DNA from: Niveispirillum sp943371025
GTDB lineage: Bacteria > Pseudomonadota > Alphaproteobacteria > Azospirillales > Azospirillaceae
Assembly (NCBI GenBank): GCA_943371025.1
Contig: CALRTC020000030.1
Span: 1 to 64,000, forward strand
Length of the DNA: 64,000 nt
Reading direction: 5' to 3'
Below the pieces are notes generated by a model, which saw only the letters and a list, made by a program, of their open reading frames with translations, was not told where the DNA came from and did not search any database. Each line of letters opens with the position of its first letter. Positions within the stretch are counted from its first letter, which is position 1. Positions 52,394 through 60,785 of this stretch are shown here, piece after piece. Made by a program: the position numbers and the translations under genes.

Positions 52394-53779
52394 TCAGTCC
52401 GCCAGATACTTGTCCAGCGTGGCATGCAGGTGCCGCACGCGGATTTCCTGGTAATTGCCCAACTGCACCTCGCCATTCTTGGAGCATTTCAGCCCTTCCT
52501 GGACAAAAGGCAGGTTTTCCATGTCCTGCTGGAACACATCACCCAGCACGCCCAGTTCCTTGGCGTCGGTCCAGGGCTGGTCCGGTCCCAGGAAATTCAT
52601 TTCCACCGGCGGCGGCCTCGGTGCATCGGCGGGCAGGCGAACCAGGATGCGAACCTCCATCAATGTCTTGTCCTGATCCGGCCAGGGGCGCCAGCGATAG
52701 ACGATGTTGGGCATGAACCCGCCCCAGGGGGCGAAGTTCGGGAAGACATTATAGACGAAGGCATCCAGCAGCTCGGCATCAGTCACATGGCTGTGATCAT
52801 AGCCGCTGTCGGCCTGGTACTTCTCGCGGTTCGCGGCGGCCATGGCGCGCCGGGCGGTCATGCCGTCCGGCACCTGCACCGACATTTCCGTCCCGCCGGC
52901 CCGGCCGTTATATTTCAGGAATTCATCGACGATCCATTGCTGTTCCTTGCCGGCCGGATCGATGTGGGGGGAGATGACGGCAAACGGCGTCAGGGCCGCG
53001 TTCACATGGTCGCCATAGGTGCTGTACTGGGTGTTGGCGTCGCCCGTGAACGGCAGGATCTGGGGGTGCGTCTCGATCGTGTGCCAGGCTTCCATGAAGG
53101 CCTCGGCCACGGCCTTCCAGTTGGCATTCACCACCTTGCCGACCCAGATGACCGTTGTGCATTCCTCATGCCGCCAGCGTTTGAAGAAGTCGGGCAGGGG
53201 CGCCAGATATTCCTCCAGGCTGGGGCCCTCGTCCGCCTCGCGGATGAAGATGTAACCGGCCCAGCGGCCGACCTGCGCCTCCGGCAGGGCCATCTTCTCA
53301 TCCTTCAGGTGCGGGAAATCCCAACGGCAGGGGATGTTCTTCAGGCTGCCATTGGTGTTCCAGGCAAAGCCGTGGAACGGGCATTTGAATTCGCTGGCCG
53401 ATCCGCTTTCCAGCCGCAGCTTGCGTCCGCGATGCAGGCAGACATTGTGGAAGGCGCGGACGGAACCGTCCGGCTGACGGGTGACCAGATAGGAGCGGCC
53501 GGCATTTTCATAAAGCGCGAAGTCGCCGGGCTGGGGGATATCCTCTTCCCGCGCCGCGAATTGCCAGACGCGGGGCCACATCCTGTCCAGTTCGCGCCGG
53601 AAGAAGTCCGGACTTGTGTAGCGTTCGGCCTTCAGCGGCTCGTTGCCCAGATACTGGTAATTTTCCTGGCGCAGGAAGTCGGGCACGGGCCGCGTGTCCG
53701 TATCCATCAGGTCGTTCCACGACGTGCCGGGGCAGCGGGCCTCGCCGGGTTTGGGCTGGGACGAAAGATCATCTGGCAC
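52394..53779 (-). CDS. Rieske non-haem iron oxygenase, alpha subunit (2)
   Basis: A 461-residue protein starting at GTG 53779, five bases after GGGAGG. The Rieske motif is NVCLHRGRKLRLE then CPFHGFAW. The mononuclear iron site lies in NWKAVAEAFMEAWHTIETHPQ. It is longer than Rieske oxygenase 1 and belongs to another branch, the aromatic-ring/steroid-type alpha subunits without a beta subunit. It lies between SDR 4 and the P450 in a CoA-pathway operon, so it may act on the free acid before activation or on the ring system later. Confidence 0.88.
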   Translation of the reverse strand: MPDDLSSQPKPGEARCPGTSWNDLMDTDTRPVPDFLRQENYQYLGNEPLKAERYTSPDFFRRELDRMWPRVWQFAAREEDIPQPGDFALYENAGRSYLVTRQPDGSVRAFHNVCLHRGRKLRLESGSASEFKCPFHGFAWNTNGSLKNIPCRWDFPHLKDEKMALPEAQVGRWAGYIFIREADEGPSLEEYLAPLPDFFKRWRHEECTTVIWVGKVVNANWKAVAEAFMEAWHTIETHPQILPFTGDANTQYSTYGDHVNAALTPFAVISPHIDPAGKEQQWIVDEFLKYNGRAGGTEMSVQVPDGMTARRAMAAANREKYQADSGYDHSHVTDAELLDAFVYNVFPNFAPWGGFMPNIVYRWRPWPDQDKTLMEVRILVRLPADAPRPPPVEMNFLGPDQPWTDAKELGVLGDVFQQDMENLPFVQEGLKCSKNGEVQLGNYQEIRVRHLHATLDKYLAD

Positions 53780-53823
53780 TGCAACCTCCCTGAACCTGTT
53801 TGATTTGTTTGACTGTTCGATTG

Positions 53824-54603
53824 TCAGACCCCAATCAGCCCCGCCGTGGTGCCGCCGTCGGCCACCAGTTCGGCCCCGTTGATCAGCGACGATTCCGCAC
53901 TGGCCAGGAAGCTGACCAGGGCCGCCACTTCCTCCACCCGGCCCAGGCGGCCCAGGGGGGAGATGTTGCCCAGATAGGCCAGCGACGCGTCAGGATCGGG
54001 TGTGTCGGCCACGGCGCGGCGGATGATCGGTGTGTCGATGATGCCGGGGTGGATGGAGTTGCAGCGGATATTGGTTTTCGTGCGGGCGCAATGCACCGCG
54101 ACCGATTTCGCCAGCAGACGGACCGCCCCCTTCGACGTCGTGTAGGCGATGTTGGCGGGCAGGCCCATCAGTCCGTTGATCGAAGAATTGATGATGATCG
54201 ATCCGCCGGACCCGCCGGGATTGCCCTTCATGGCGGTGATGGCGTGCTGACAGGTCAGCATGGTGCCGGTGACATTCACGGCCATGATGCGGTTCCAGGC
54301 GGCGATACCGATGGTTTCGATACTGCCGTCGCCCGTCTCGATCCCGGCATTGGCAAAGGCGATATCCAGCCGCCCGAAACGGTCGGCAATGGCCTGCATC
54401 AGGGTGGGCCAGGCGGCCTCATCTGTGACGTCATGGGCGTGGAAATGGGCACCCGTTTCCTGGCAGACGGCTTCGGCGGCAGCGGCATTGGACCCGGTGA
54501 AGATCACCTTGGCCCCGTCCGCTGTCAGGCGCCGCACCGCCGCAGCGCCGATCCCGGCTGTACCGCCGGTCACCAGGGCCACCTTGCCCTCAAGCCTTGC
54601 CAT
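53824..54603 (-). CDS. Short-chain dehydrogenase/reductase (SDR 4)
   Basis: A 259-residue classical SDR starting at ATG 54603 (MARLEGKVALVTGG); the start overlaps the end of the ligase gene by 14 bp. Motifs are TGGTAGIG, FANAG in place of NNAG, IIINSSINGL with the catalytic Ser and IAYTTSK. It is the fourth gene of the operon running from 58544 to 51051. Oxidation of a hydroxyacyl or ring-hydroxyl intermediate is likely. Confidence 0.85.
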   Translation of the reverse strand: MARLEGKVALVTGGTAGIGAAAVRRLTADGAKVIFTGSNAAAAEAVCQETGAHFHAHDVTDEAAWPTLMQAIADRFGRLDIAFANAGIETGDGSIETIGIAAWNRIMAVNVTGTMLTCQHAITAMKGNPGGSGGSIIINSSINGLMGLPANIAYTTSKGAVRLLAKSVAVHCARTKTNIRCNSIHPGIIDTPIIRRAVADTPDPDASLAYLGNISPLGRLGRVEEVAALVSFLASAESSLINGAELVADGGTTAGLIGV

Positions 54604-56209
54604 TCTCGCCTCCCTGTTCCTGCGCGATCTGTGCCGCGATGCGTTGGCGCAAGATGTCCTTGCGCACCTTGCCCGATGCCGTGCGGGGCAGGTCACCGAC
54701 CAGTTCCACCCGTTCGGGGAATTTCTGCCGCGCCAGCCCGGCGGCGGCCACATGCCGGGTGATGCTGTCCAGGTCGGGCTTTTCACCCGGCTGCGGCACC
54801 ACATAGACACACACGGTCTCGCCCAGCCGGGCATGCGGCATGGAAACGGCAGCCACCTCCTGCACGGCCGGATGCCGGTGCAGCACATCCTCGATATCCT
54901 TGGCCGACAGGTTCTCCCCGCCCCGGATGATCAGGTCCTTCTTGCGGCCGGTGATGACGATGGCGCCGGCGGGCGTCAGGTGGCCGATATCGCCGGTGCG
55001 GAAATAGCCTTCATCATCCATCGCCTCCCGCGTCTGGTCAGCATCGGCATAGCCCATGAACAGCGACGGACCGCGCACCAGGATTTCGCCATCCTGACCC
55101 CGGTCCAGGGGCTGGCCGCTCTCATCGACGATGCGGATCTCGTAGTCGATGACTTTGCCATCGGTGGTTGCTGCCATCTCCAGCTCATCCGCGCCCATGC
55201 AGCCCTGGGTGATCAGCGGCGCTTCGGTGCTGCCATAGACGCGGAAGGCGCGGCCCCGTTCAAACAAGGCATTGGCGCGGCGGATCAGGTCCGGCGGCAC
55301 GGCGGCCCCACCACAGGCGAAGATTTTCAGGCTGGGCAGGCGCGATCCTGCGCTTTCCGCTGCGTCCAGCAGTTCCTGCAAAAAGGGCGTCGCACCGATG
55401 GTGATGTTCACCCCGTGCCGGTCGATCAGCGCAACTGCTTCCTCTGCGTTCCAGCGCTCCATGAACAGGGTACGCGTGCCATCGGTGAAGGGTAGTTCGA
55501 TACCGTTGGAATAGCCGGTGATGTGCGTGACAGGCGATGGCATCAGCATCAGGTCGCCCGGTTCCAGCCCCCAGTAACCCATATAGATGTGGGAGACACG
55601 GGCGATGCTGCGATGGTCATGCATCACGGCCTTCGGCCGCCCCGTGGTGCCAGAGGTATACATCACCAGCTTCAAAGCGTTGGGGGAAATGGTCGGCCAG
55701 TCGATCCGCCGCCCCTGTCCTGCCTGCATCAGCGCGTCCAGGGTCAGGGCTGTCCCCGCCGCACGTACATGCACGACATGGCGAAGATCGGGCAGGGACG
55801 GGCGCAGCCCAGCCAGCATGGCGGCGTAATCGAAGCCGCGATAGGTGTCGGGAATGAAGATCAGCCGGCTTTTGCAGTCGGCCAGGATCAACCCCACCTC
55901 CGCCCCGCGATAGATGGGCACGATGGGGTTGCAGACCAGGCCCAGCAATCCGGCGGCGACATCGATCAGCACGGCTTCCATCCAGTTGGGCAACTGGAAG
56001 CTGATGACATCGCCGGGCCGCAGCCCCAGATCCCATAGGCCGACCGCCAGGGCCTCCGCATCCGTCAGCAGCGTGGCATAGGTACCGGGATGCTGATCCT
56101 GGTTGAGAAAGGCGACGCAGTCCGGGGCCCGGTCGGCATGATGGCGGGCCAGGACCGCCAGTGGCTGCGCGGTCCAGTCGCTTTGAGTAGAGGCCAGAGC
56201 CGGCGACAT
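54590..56209 (-). CDS. AMP-dependent acyl-CoA synthetase/ligase
   Basis: A 539-residue adenylating enzyme. ATG 56209 overlaps the upstream TGA (TGATG) and lies nine bases after GGAGG; an ATG at 56218 abuts that site. The AMP-binding P-loop is MYTSGTTGRPKAV, with YGSTEAP, FRTGDIGH and the C-terminal hinge GRKKDLIIRGGENLSAKDIE. It should activate a carboxylic acid to its CoA thioester using ATP, the entry step for the two acyl-CoA dehydrogenases encoded just upstream. Confidence 0.88.
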   Translation of the reverse strand: MSPALASTQSDWTAQPLAVLARHHADRAPDCVAFLNQDQHPGTYATLLTDAEALAVGLWDLGLRPGDVISFQLPNWMEAVLIDVAAGLLGLVCNPIVPIYRGAEVGLILADCKSRLIFIPDTYRGFDYAAMLAGLRPSLPDLRHVVHVRAAGTALTLDALMQAGQGRRIDWPTISPNALKLVMYTSGTTGRPKAVMHDHRSIARVSHIYMGYWGLEPGDLMLMPSPVTHITGYSNGIELPFTDGTRTLFMERWNAEEAVALIDRHGVNITIGATPFLQELLDAAESAGSRLPSLKIFACGGAAVPPDLIRRANALFERGRAFRVYGSTEAPLITQGCMGADELEMAATTDGKVIDYEIRIVDESGQPLDRGQDGEILVRGPSLFMGYADADQTREAMDDEGYFRTGDIGHLTPAGAIVITGRKKDLIIRGGENLSAKDIEDVLHRHPAVQEVAAVSMPHARLGETVCVYVVPQPGEKPDLDSITRHVAAAGLARQKFPERVELVGDLPRTASGKVRKDILRQRIAAQIAQEQGGENGKA

Positions 56210-57330
56210 CAGGCACATCCTCCGTCCAAGTCGGCAGCCGTCCAGGCGCCCAACCGATCCAGATGCCAGCCGGCCCCACCAAACAATGTCTCCAGCAGCA
56301 TCAGGCGCCGATAGTAATGCCCGATGACATACTCCTCTGTCATGCCGATACCACCATGCAACTGTATGGATTGTTCACCGATCAGGCGGGAGGCGGCGGC
56401 GCTGCGCGCCTTGGCGGCGGCGGTCAGAACCGGAGCATCGGGGCAGCCGACGCTGGCGGCGCCAATGGCGGCCCAGGTGATGGCGGCGGCTTCCTGCGCC
56501 GCCAGCGCCATATCCACCATCCGGTGCTGGGGCACCTGGAAACTGCCGATGGTGGTGCCGAACTGGGTGCGGGTCTTCAGGTAATCCAGGGTCAGGCGGT
56601 TCGCCGCCTCGATGGCCCCCACCGTCTCGGCGCAGACGGCCAGGGTCGCCATCTGGTTCAACCGCTCCAACAGCGGACCATCCCCCCCCGGCAACCGGTC
56701 TGCAGACGGCACAAAGACTTTTTCCAGGCTCAGATCGGAGACAGGCCGGTCATCAACGCTGCGCGCATTCGCCAGGGTGACGCCTGGCGCCGTGGGGTGG
56801 AGCAGGAACAGCGCCGTCTGCCCCGACAGTTCCGCCTTCACGATGATGCGGTCGGCGGCTGCGCCATAAAGGACGAAGCCCCGCTGCCCGGACAGATGAT
56901 AGCCGTCCCCGACAGGCACTGCGATCACGGGCGACTCGTCCTGTGCGGGATTGTCCTGAGCAAAGGCCAGGATGGCACGGCCTTCGGCGATGGCGGGCAG
57001 CCAGGTGCTGCGTTGTTCGCCGCTGCCGCCTTCGGCCAGGGCGCCGGCTGCCAGAACCAGGCTGGGCAACAGCGGTTCCATCAGCAGGCCGCGCCCGGCG
57101 GCCCGCATCAACACAGCCAATTCCGCCAGCCCGCCACCGGACCCGCCCCATTCCTCGGCAATGGCAATGCCCAGCCAACCCAGCTCCGCGTAGGTTGCCC
57201 ATTCGCTCTGTCCGAAACCCTCCTCGGATTTCAGGATGGCGCTGCGCCTTTCCGAACCGTAGGCATCATCAACGAACCGGTTGATGCTGTCGGCCAGCAG
57301 GCTTCGGTCTTCTTGGGTGAATGCCGACAT
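56209..57330 (-). CDS. Acyl-CoA dehydrogenase (subunit A)
   Basis: A 373-residue flavoprotein with the acyl-CoA dehydrogenase C-terminal block FGTTIGSFQVPQHRMVDMA and HGGIGMTEEYVIGHYYRRL. It has a poorly conserved middle domain. It lies eight bases from the second acyl-CoA dehydrogenase. Adjacent, unequal ACAD pairs usually form alpha2beta2 heterotetramers acting on bulky cyclic acyl-CoAs, as in actinobacterial steroid side-chain degradation. That assembly is inferred from gene order, not from residues. Confidence 0.82.
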   Translation of the reverse strand: MSAFTQEDRSLLADSINRFVDDAYGSERRSAILKSEEGFGQSEWATYAELGWLGIAIAEEWGGSGGGLAELAVLMRAAGRGLLMEPLLPSLVLAAGALAEGGSGEQRSTWLPAIAEGRAILAFAQDNPAQDESPVIAVPVGDGYHLSGQRGFVLYGAAADRIIVKAELSGQTALFLLHPTAPGVTLANARSVDDRPVSDLSLEKVFVPSADRLPGGDGPLLERLNQMATLAVCAETVGAIEAANRLTLDYLKTRTQFGTTIGSFQVPQHRMVDMALAAQEAAAITWAAIGAASVGCPDAPVLTAAAKARSAAASRLIGEQSIQLHGGIGMTEEYVIGHYYRRLMLLETLFGGAGWHLDRLGAWTAADLDGGCA

Positions 57331-57338
57331 GATGCTCC

Positions 57339-58544
57339 CTAGAGGCCAAGAACGGCCTTTGCCAGGATGTTGCGTTGGATTTCGTTGGCCCCGCCATAGA
57401 TCGTGGTGGCGCGGTCATGCAGATGTTCGCGGATCATGCCCGGCGCGCCCGGCACACCCACCAGCGGCGCTTGCCAGCCTGGCTCCAGCCCCGCTGTCTG
57501 ATAGACCAGCCCTTTGACGGCCAGCGCATCGATCATGGCCCCGGTGATCCCCTGGATCAGCTCTGATCCCATGATCTTCAGGGCGGAAACCTCCAGCCCC
57601 GGTGAGGATCCGGCCGCCGCCGCCGCCAGATACTCGTTGCAGACAGCTTCCAGAGCCAGAAGGCGGGCGCGCAGGTCGCCCAGCCGGCGCCGCCAGTGCG
57701 GATCGTCGGACAGCGGCCGGCCGCCATCACGGAGATCGGCCAGGGTCCGGCGCAACTGGTGCAGCAGGCGGGTGGATTTGCCCAACTCCGCCCCCAGCAG
57801 TCGTTCGTTGTTCAGCAGGAATTTCGCGTAAGTCCAGCCACGTCCTTCCTCCCCCACCAGATTCTCGACCGGTACCCGGACATCGTCCAGGAACACCTCG
57901 TTCAGATGGTGGCATTTATCGATGCTGATGATGGGGCGGACCGTGACGCCGGGCGTCTTCATGTCGATCAGCAGAAAGGAGATGCCGTTCTGCGGCTTGC
58001 CATCATTGCCGGTGCGGACCAGGGCGAACATCATGTCGGCCCATTGCGCCATGGTGGTCCAGGTCTTCTGGCCGCTGACGACATAATGGTCGCCGTCGCG
58101 CACGGCACGGGTCTTGATGTTGGCAAGGTCCGACCCGGCGCCCGGCTCGGAATAGCCCTGGCACCACCATGTGTCGGTGCTGCGGATACCGGGCAGGAAC
58201 CGGTCCTTCTGCTTCTCGCTGCCGAAGGTGTAGATCACAGGACCGGCATAGCAGACGCCGAATGGCGTCAGCCAGGGGGCGCCCGCCTTGCTGGTTTCAT
58301 CGTCGAAAATGGCGCGCTGCAACGGTGTCCAGTCCTGGCCGCCATATTGGCGGGGCCAATGGCCGACAATCCAGCCCTTATCGAACAGGATCTTCTGCCA
58401 GCGGACATAGTCGGACTTATCAAGATGCTGGCCTGCCAGGACCTTGTCACGGATATCGCCGGGCAGATGGGTGCCGCAGAAGCGGCGCACCTCTTCCCGG
58501 AATACCTGGATGGCCGGGTCGCGCATGAGGTCGATCCCCAACAT
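57339..58544 (-). CDS. Acyl-CoA dehydrogenase (subunit B)
   Basis: A 401-residue flavoprotein; ATG 58544 follows GGAGGAAG. It carries the standard ACAD blocks WCQGYSEPGAGSDLANIKT (FAD/substrate loop) and IYGGANEIQRNI with the terminal VLGL. It is the first gene of the six-gene operon: ACAD-B, ACAD-A, ligase, SDR 4, Rieske oxygenase 2, P450. The promoter carries dyad site 5. Together with subunit A it should introduce an alpha,beta double bond into the CoA-activated substrate. Confidence 0.87.
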   Translation of the reverse strand: MLGIDLMRDPAIQVFREEVRRFCGTHLPGDIRDKVLAGQHLDKSDYVRWQKILFDKGWIVGHWPRQYGGQDWTPLQRAIFDDETSKAGAPWLTPFGVCYAGPVIYTFGSEKQKDRFLPGIRSTDTWWCQGYSEPGAGSDLANIKTRAVRDGDHYVVSGQKTWTTMAQWADMMFALVRTGNDGKPQNGISFLLIDMKTPGVTVRPIISIDKCHHLNEVFLDDVRVPVENLVGEEGRGWTYAKFLLNNERLLGAELGKSTRLLHQLRRTLADLRDGGRPLSDDPHWRRRLGDLRARLLALEAVCNEYLAAAAAGSSPGLEVSALKIMGSELIQGITGAMIDALAVKGLVYQTAGLEPGWQAPLVGVPGAPGMIREHLHDRATTIYGGANEIQRNILAKAVLGL

Positions 58545-58566
58545 GGTCTTCCTCCGGATTATTGTT

Positions 58567-58616
58567 ATGATTGGTGAGTCAGAAATCAGACTAGAGTGGG
58601 CTGGCGGGTTCGTCAA
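58567..58616 (-). promoter_or_regulatory. Region F promoter 5 with dyad operator (towards the ACAD operon)
   Basis: On the minus strand, TTGACG (58611-58616), a 17-bp spacer and TAGTCT (58588-58593) are followed by the dyad region 58567-58587. On the plus strand the dyad is TGATT-GGTG-AGTCA, a full match, ending about 25 bp before the ACAD-B start. Confidence 0.6.
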
Positions 58617-58643
58617 CGGGTGCAAGCGCTGATGAAGAATTTT

Positions 58644-58668
58644 TATATTGACTGATGATTCAAGGATC
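58644..58668 (+). promoter_or_regulatory. Region F promoter 6 with dyad operator (towards Rieske ferredoxin)
   Basis: A -10 TATATT (58644-58649) overlaps the operator region 58648-58668. The dyad TGACT-GATG-ATTCA has one mismatch in the right arm. I see no good -35 box at 16-18 bp. Confidence 0.55.
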
Positions 58669-58725
58669 AAACATCATCATACTCATAAACGCTTGTTCCG
58701 TGCCGCTTTCGTGCAGGATGGTGTG

Positions 58726-59064
58726 ATGTCCGCTGAAATCTCCGCTGCCGATGTGACCTATCATGAGCTGCTGTCTGCTGACGATCTGCCCGTTGGTGAG
58801 ATGCGCCTGTTCGCGCTGGGCGGGCAGGAGGTTCTGCTCTGCAATGCGCCAGGCGGCTTCTTTGCCGTGCGCAACCGCTGCCCGCATGCAGAATCCCCGC
58901 TGGATGGCGGGCGCCTGCGGCAGAACAGCATTTCCTGCCCGCTGCACGGCGCCCGCTTTGATTTGACGACCGGCCGCGCCCTTGGCGGTACTGGCTACCG
59001 CCCCTTGACCTGTTACCCGGTGAGGGTTGAAGGCGGGCGCGTCCTGGTGGGCTTGAAGGGATAG
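58726..59064 (+). CDS. Rieske-type ferredoxin
   Basis: A 112-residue protein. The open frame begins at 58648, but that codon lies inside the operator; ATG 58726 has AGGA seven bases upstream and yields the natural N-terminus MSAEISAADVTYHEL. The Rieske [2Fe-2S] ligands are CPHAESPLDGG and CPLHGARFD. It is probably the electron donor for one or both Rieske oxygenases of this regulon, which otherwise have no ferredoxin. No ferredoxin reductase gene is in the window. Confidence 0.87.
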   Translation: MSAEISAADVTYHELLSADDLPVGEMRLFALGGQEVLLCNAPGGFFAVRNRCPHAESPLDGGRLRQNSISCPLHGARFDLTTGRALGGTGYRPLTCYPVRVEGGRVLVGLKG

Positions 59065-59070
59065 GGGGGG

Positions 59071-59832
59071 CTAAAACGCCGCCCCGTCCACGGCACCCCG
59101 TTCCATGCTCCACCGGATACCGCGGCGAAGCAACTCATAGAAGACGGGGCTTTGCCAGGAACAGCGCTCATTATGGGGATATTCCTCCATCAACGGGCGC
59201 AGATCGTGCTTGCCCCGGCAATGGCCCAACACAAGATACAGAACCTTTCCTGGCCCATGGTCGCGCAGATACATCACGGGGTGGTCCGCCTCTGGCCATT
59301 CTTCCTGCACGAAGGGGGCACAGTTCCCGCCCCAGCGTGTGTGCAGCAGGGTGTGGTTGCCGGGGCTGACACTGCCCAGATACAGTTCATCCTCCACCCA
59401 GAAATTTTTCAGGCCGCGCGTCAGGGGGTGGGTGCTGTCCGTCACCTGGATTTCATAGCGGCAGATGGGCGGGTGCGCCCGGAACTGGCTGCCGAGCATG
59501 TCCGACAGGTCGGTATCCAGGTCGGGGCAGTCGATGTGACCATCGTCGAGAAACTTGATCACCGAGTTGGTGCCGTGCAGGGCGAACCATTTGCCGCCCT
59601 TGGCCAGGAACCGGCGCAGCCCCGCCTGCTGCTCAGCCGTCGGCACCACATCGCAGGTATAGGTGATCAGCACATCCGCTGCCTCGATCTCGGCAATGCG
59701 GCTGTAATCAGGGCCCACCTCGACCCGGATATCCTCATGCTCGGCCAGCAGCTTCAGCAACTCCAGTCGGGCGAAATTGATGTCGTGATATTTGCCGCCG
59801 GCCACCAGATAGACGTCGATCCTGCTGGACAT
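59071..59832 (-). CDS. ThuA-like domain protein
   Basis: A 253-residue protein of the ThuA/trehalose-utilisation family, which has a class I glutamine-amidotransferase-like fold. ATG 59832 follows GGAGG. Recognisable blocks are VYLVAGGKYHDINFARLELL, ADVLITYTCDVVPT, FLAKGGKWFALHGTNS, FRAHPPICRYEIQV and the VMYLRDHGPGKVLYLVLGHC near the C-terminus. Family function is poorly known, with roles reported in sugar metabolism. It is the second gene behind SDR 5 under the shared dyad, an unexpected partner for a CoA pathway. Confidence 0.78.
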   Translation of the reverse strand: MSSRIDVYLVAGGKYHDINFARLELLKLLAEHEDIRVEVGPDYSRIAEIEAADVLITYTCDVVPTAEQQAGLRRFLAKGGKWFALHGTNSVIKFLDDGHIDCPDLDTDLSDMLGSQFRAHPPICRYEIQVTDSTHPLTRGLKNFWVEDELYLGSVSPGNHTLLHTRWGGNCAPFVQEEWPEADHPVMYLRDHGPGKVLYLVLGHCRGKHDLRPLMEEYPHNERCSWQSPVFYELLRRGIRWSMERGAVDGAAF

Positions 59833-59852
59833 GTCGGTTCCTCCGCGGGTCA

Positions 59853-60614
59853 TCACAACTGAACGCGCTTGGTATAGCCGCCGTCAACCACCAGGTTGAC
59901 GCCGGTGACCCAGCTTGCCGCCGGACTGGACAGGAAGGCCACGCAGGCTGCCACTTCCTCGGGCGTGCCCAGGCGGCCTGACGGCTGGGCGGCGATGGTG
60001 GCGGCGTAAAGGTCGGGTGCGCCGGCTTTGATCCCCTCCCAGGCGCCGCCGGGAAACTCGATGGGTCCGGGGGAGACGACATTGACCCGGATGCCGCGCG
60101 GCAGCAATGTCTGGGACAGTTGCTTGGCATGCACGATCAAGGCGCCCTTCATGGCGTTATAGGCCATGGGAGCCATGAAGGTTTCCACGGCCGCCGTGGT
60201 GCCGGTGATGGTGATGGCCCCCTGGCCCGACGCTTCCAGCGCTGGCAAGGCCGCGTCAATGGCGCGCAGCGTGCCCAGCACATCGATCTGATAGGCGTCG
60301 TTCCAGCTCTGCTCCCCGTTCATGCTGCCGCCGGCAGAGACATTGGGCACCAGAATGTCGATCCCACCCAGGGCAGCTCCCATATCGGTTACCCAGTTTC
60401 TGACCGAGTCCGCATCGGCGGCATCCATCGCCGTTCCCACGACCTTCACGCCAAGGGCTGACAGCTCCGCGATGGCGGCATCGACCTCCGCCTGCTTGCG
60501 GGCGCCGATTGCGATGTCGCATCCTTCCCGTGCCAATGCCTCCGCAATGCGGCGGCCGATGCCGCGTGTGGAACCGGTGATCAGCGCTTTGCGCCCGGCC
60601 AGCCGAAGGTCCAT
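59853..60614 (-). CDS. Short-chain dehydrogenase/reductase (SDR 5) with Thr in place of catalytic Ser
   Basis: A 253-residue SDR; ATG 60614 follows GGGGG with 7-bp spacing. It has TGSTRGIG and the Tyr-x3-Lys motif AYNAMKG. NNAG is replaced by PNVSAG, and the residue 13 positions before the Tyr, normally Ser, is Thr in ITITGTTAAVETF. The C-terminus TGVNLVVDGGYTKRVQL is normal. The changes may alter catalysis or substrate range. It is translated ahead of the ThuA-like gene. Confidence 0.82.
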   Translation of the reverse strand: MDLRLAGRKALITGSTRGIGRRIAEALAREGCDIAIGARKQAEVDAAIAELSALGVKVVGTAMDAADADSVRNWVTDMGAALGGIDILVPNVSAGGSMNGEQSWNDAYQIDVLGTLRAIDAALPALEASGQGAITITGTTAAVETFMAPMAYNAMKGALIVHAKQLSQTLLPRGIRVNVVSPGPIEFPGGAWEGIKAGAPDLYAATIAAQPSGRLGTPEEVAACVAFLSSPAASWVTGVNLVVDGGYTKRVQL

Positions 60615-60670
60615 TGGATATCCCCCTGTCGAATGATTGTTACGGGTCGGGGCTGTGGCCCCTTGTGCGA

Positions 60671-60723
60671 TTGACAAGCACCCGTCTTCCCACCATTATC
60701 ATGACTGATGAATCAAAAGTCAA
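60671..60723. promoter_or_regulatory. Region F promoter pair 7 sharing one dyad operator
   Basis: One full-match dyad, TGACT-GATG-AATCA, in 60701-60721 serves two overlapping divergent promoters. To the right, TTGACA (60671-60676) pairs with -10 TATCAT (60697-60702, 20-bp spacer) or CATTAT (17 bp). To the left, on the minus strand, TTGACT (60718-60723), an exact 17-bp spacer and GATAAT (60695-60700) place the operator within the spacer. This explains why the fourth divergent region needs only one site. Confidence 0.65.
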
Positions 60724-60785
60724 CGCATCCACGCGATGATGGCGTTGACCCATCCCAGAAGCGGCCGAACAACGGAGGGACCATC

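Noticed and set aside
53780..53823. TGACTGTTCGATTGTCA as an eighth region F operator
   Set aside because: It has the wrong spacing for TGAYT-N4-ARTCA and lies inside an operon, not at a promoter.
58648..58725. Upstream extension of the Rieske ferredoxin frame to TTG 58648
   Set aside because: This codon lies inside the operator and -10 region, and ATG 58726 has a ribosome site.
60708..60785. Upstream extension of the DUF35 frame to 60708
   Set aside because: The codon lies inside the dyad operator; ATG 60786 has GGAGGG in good spacing.
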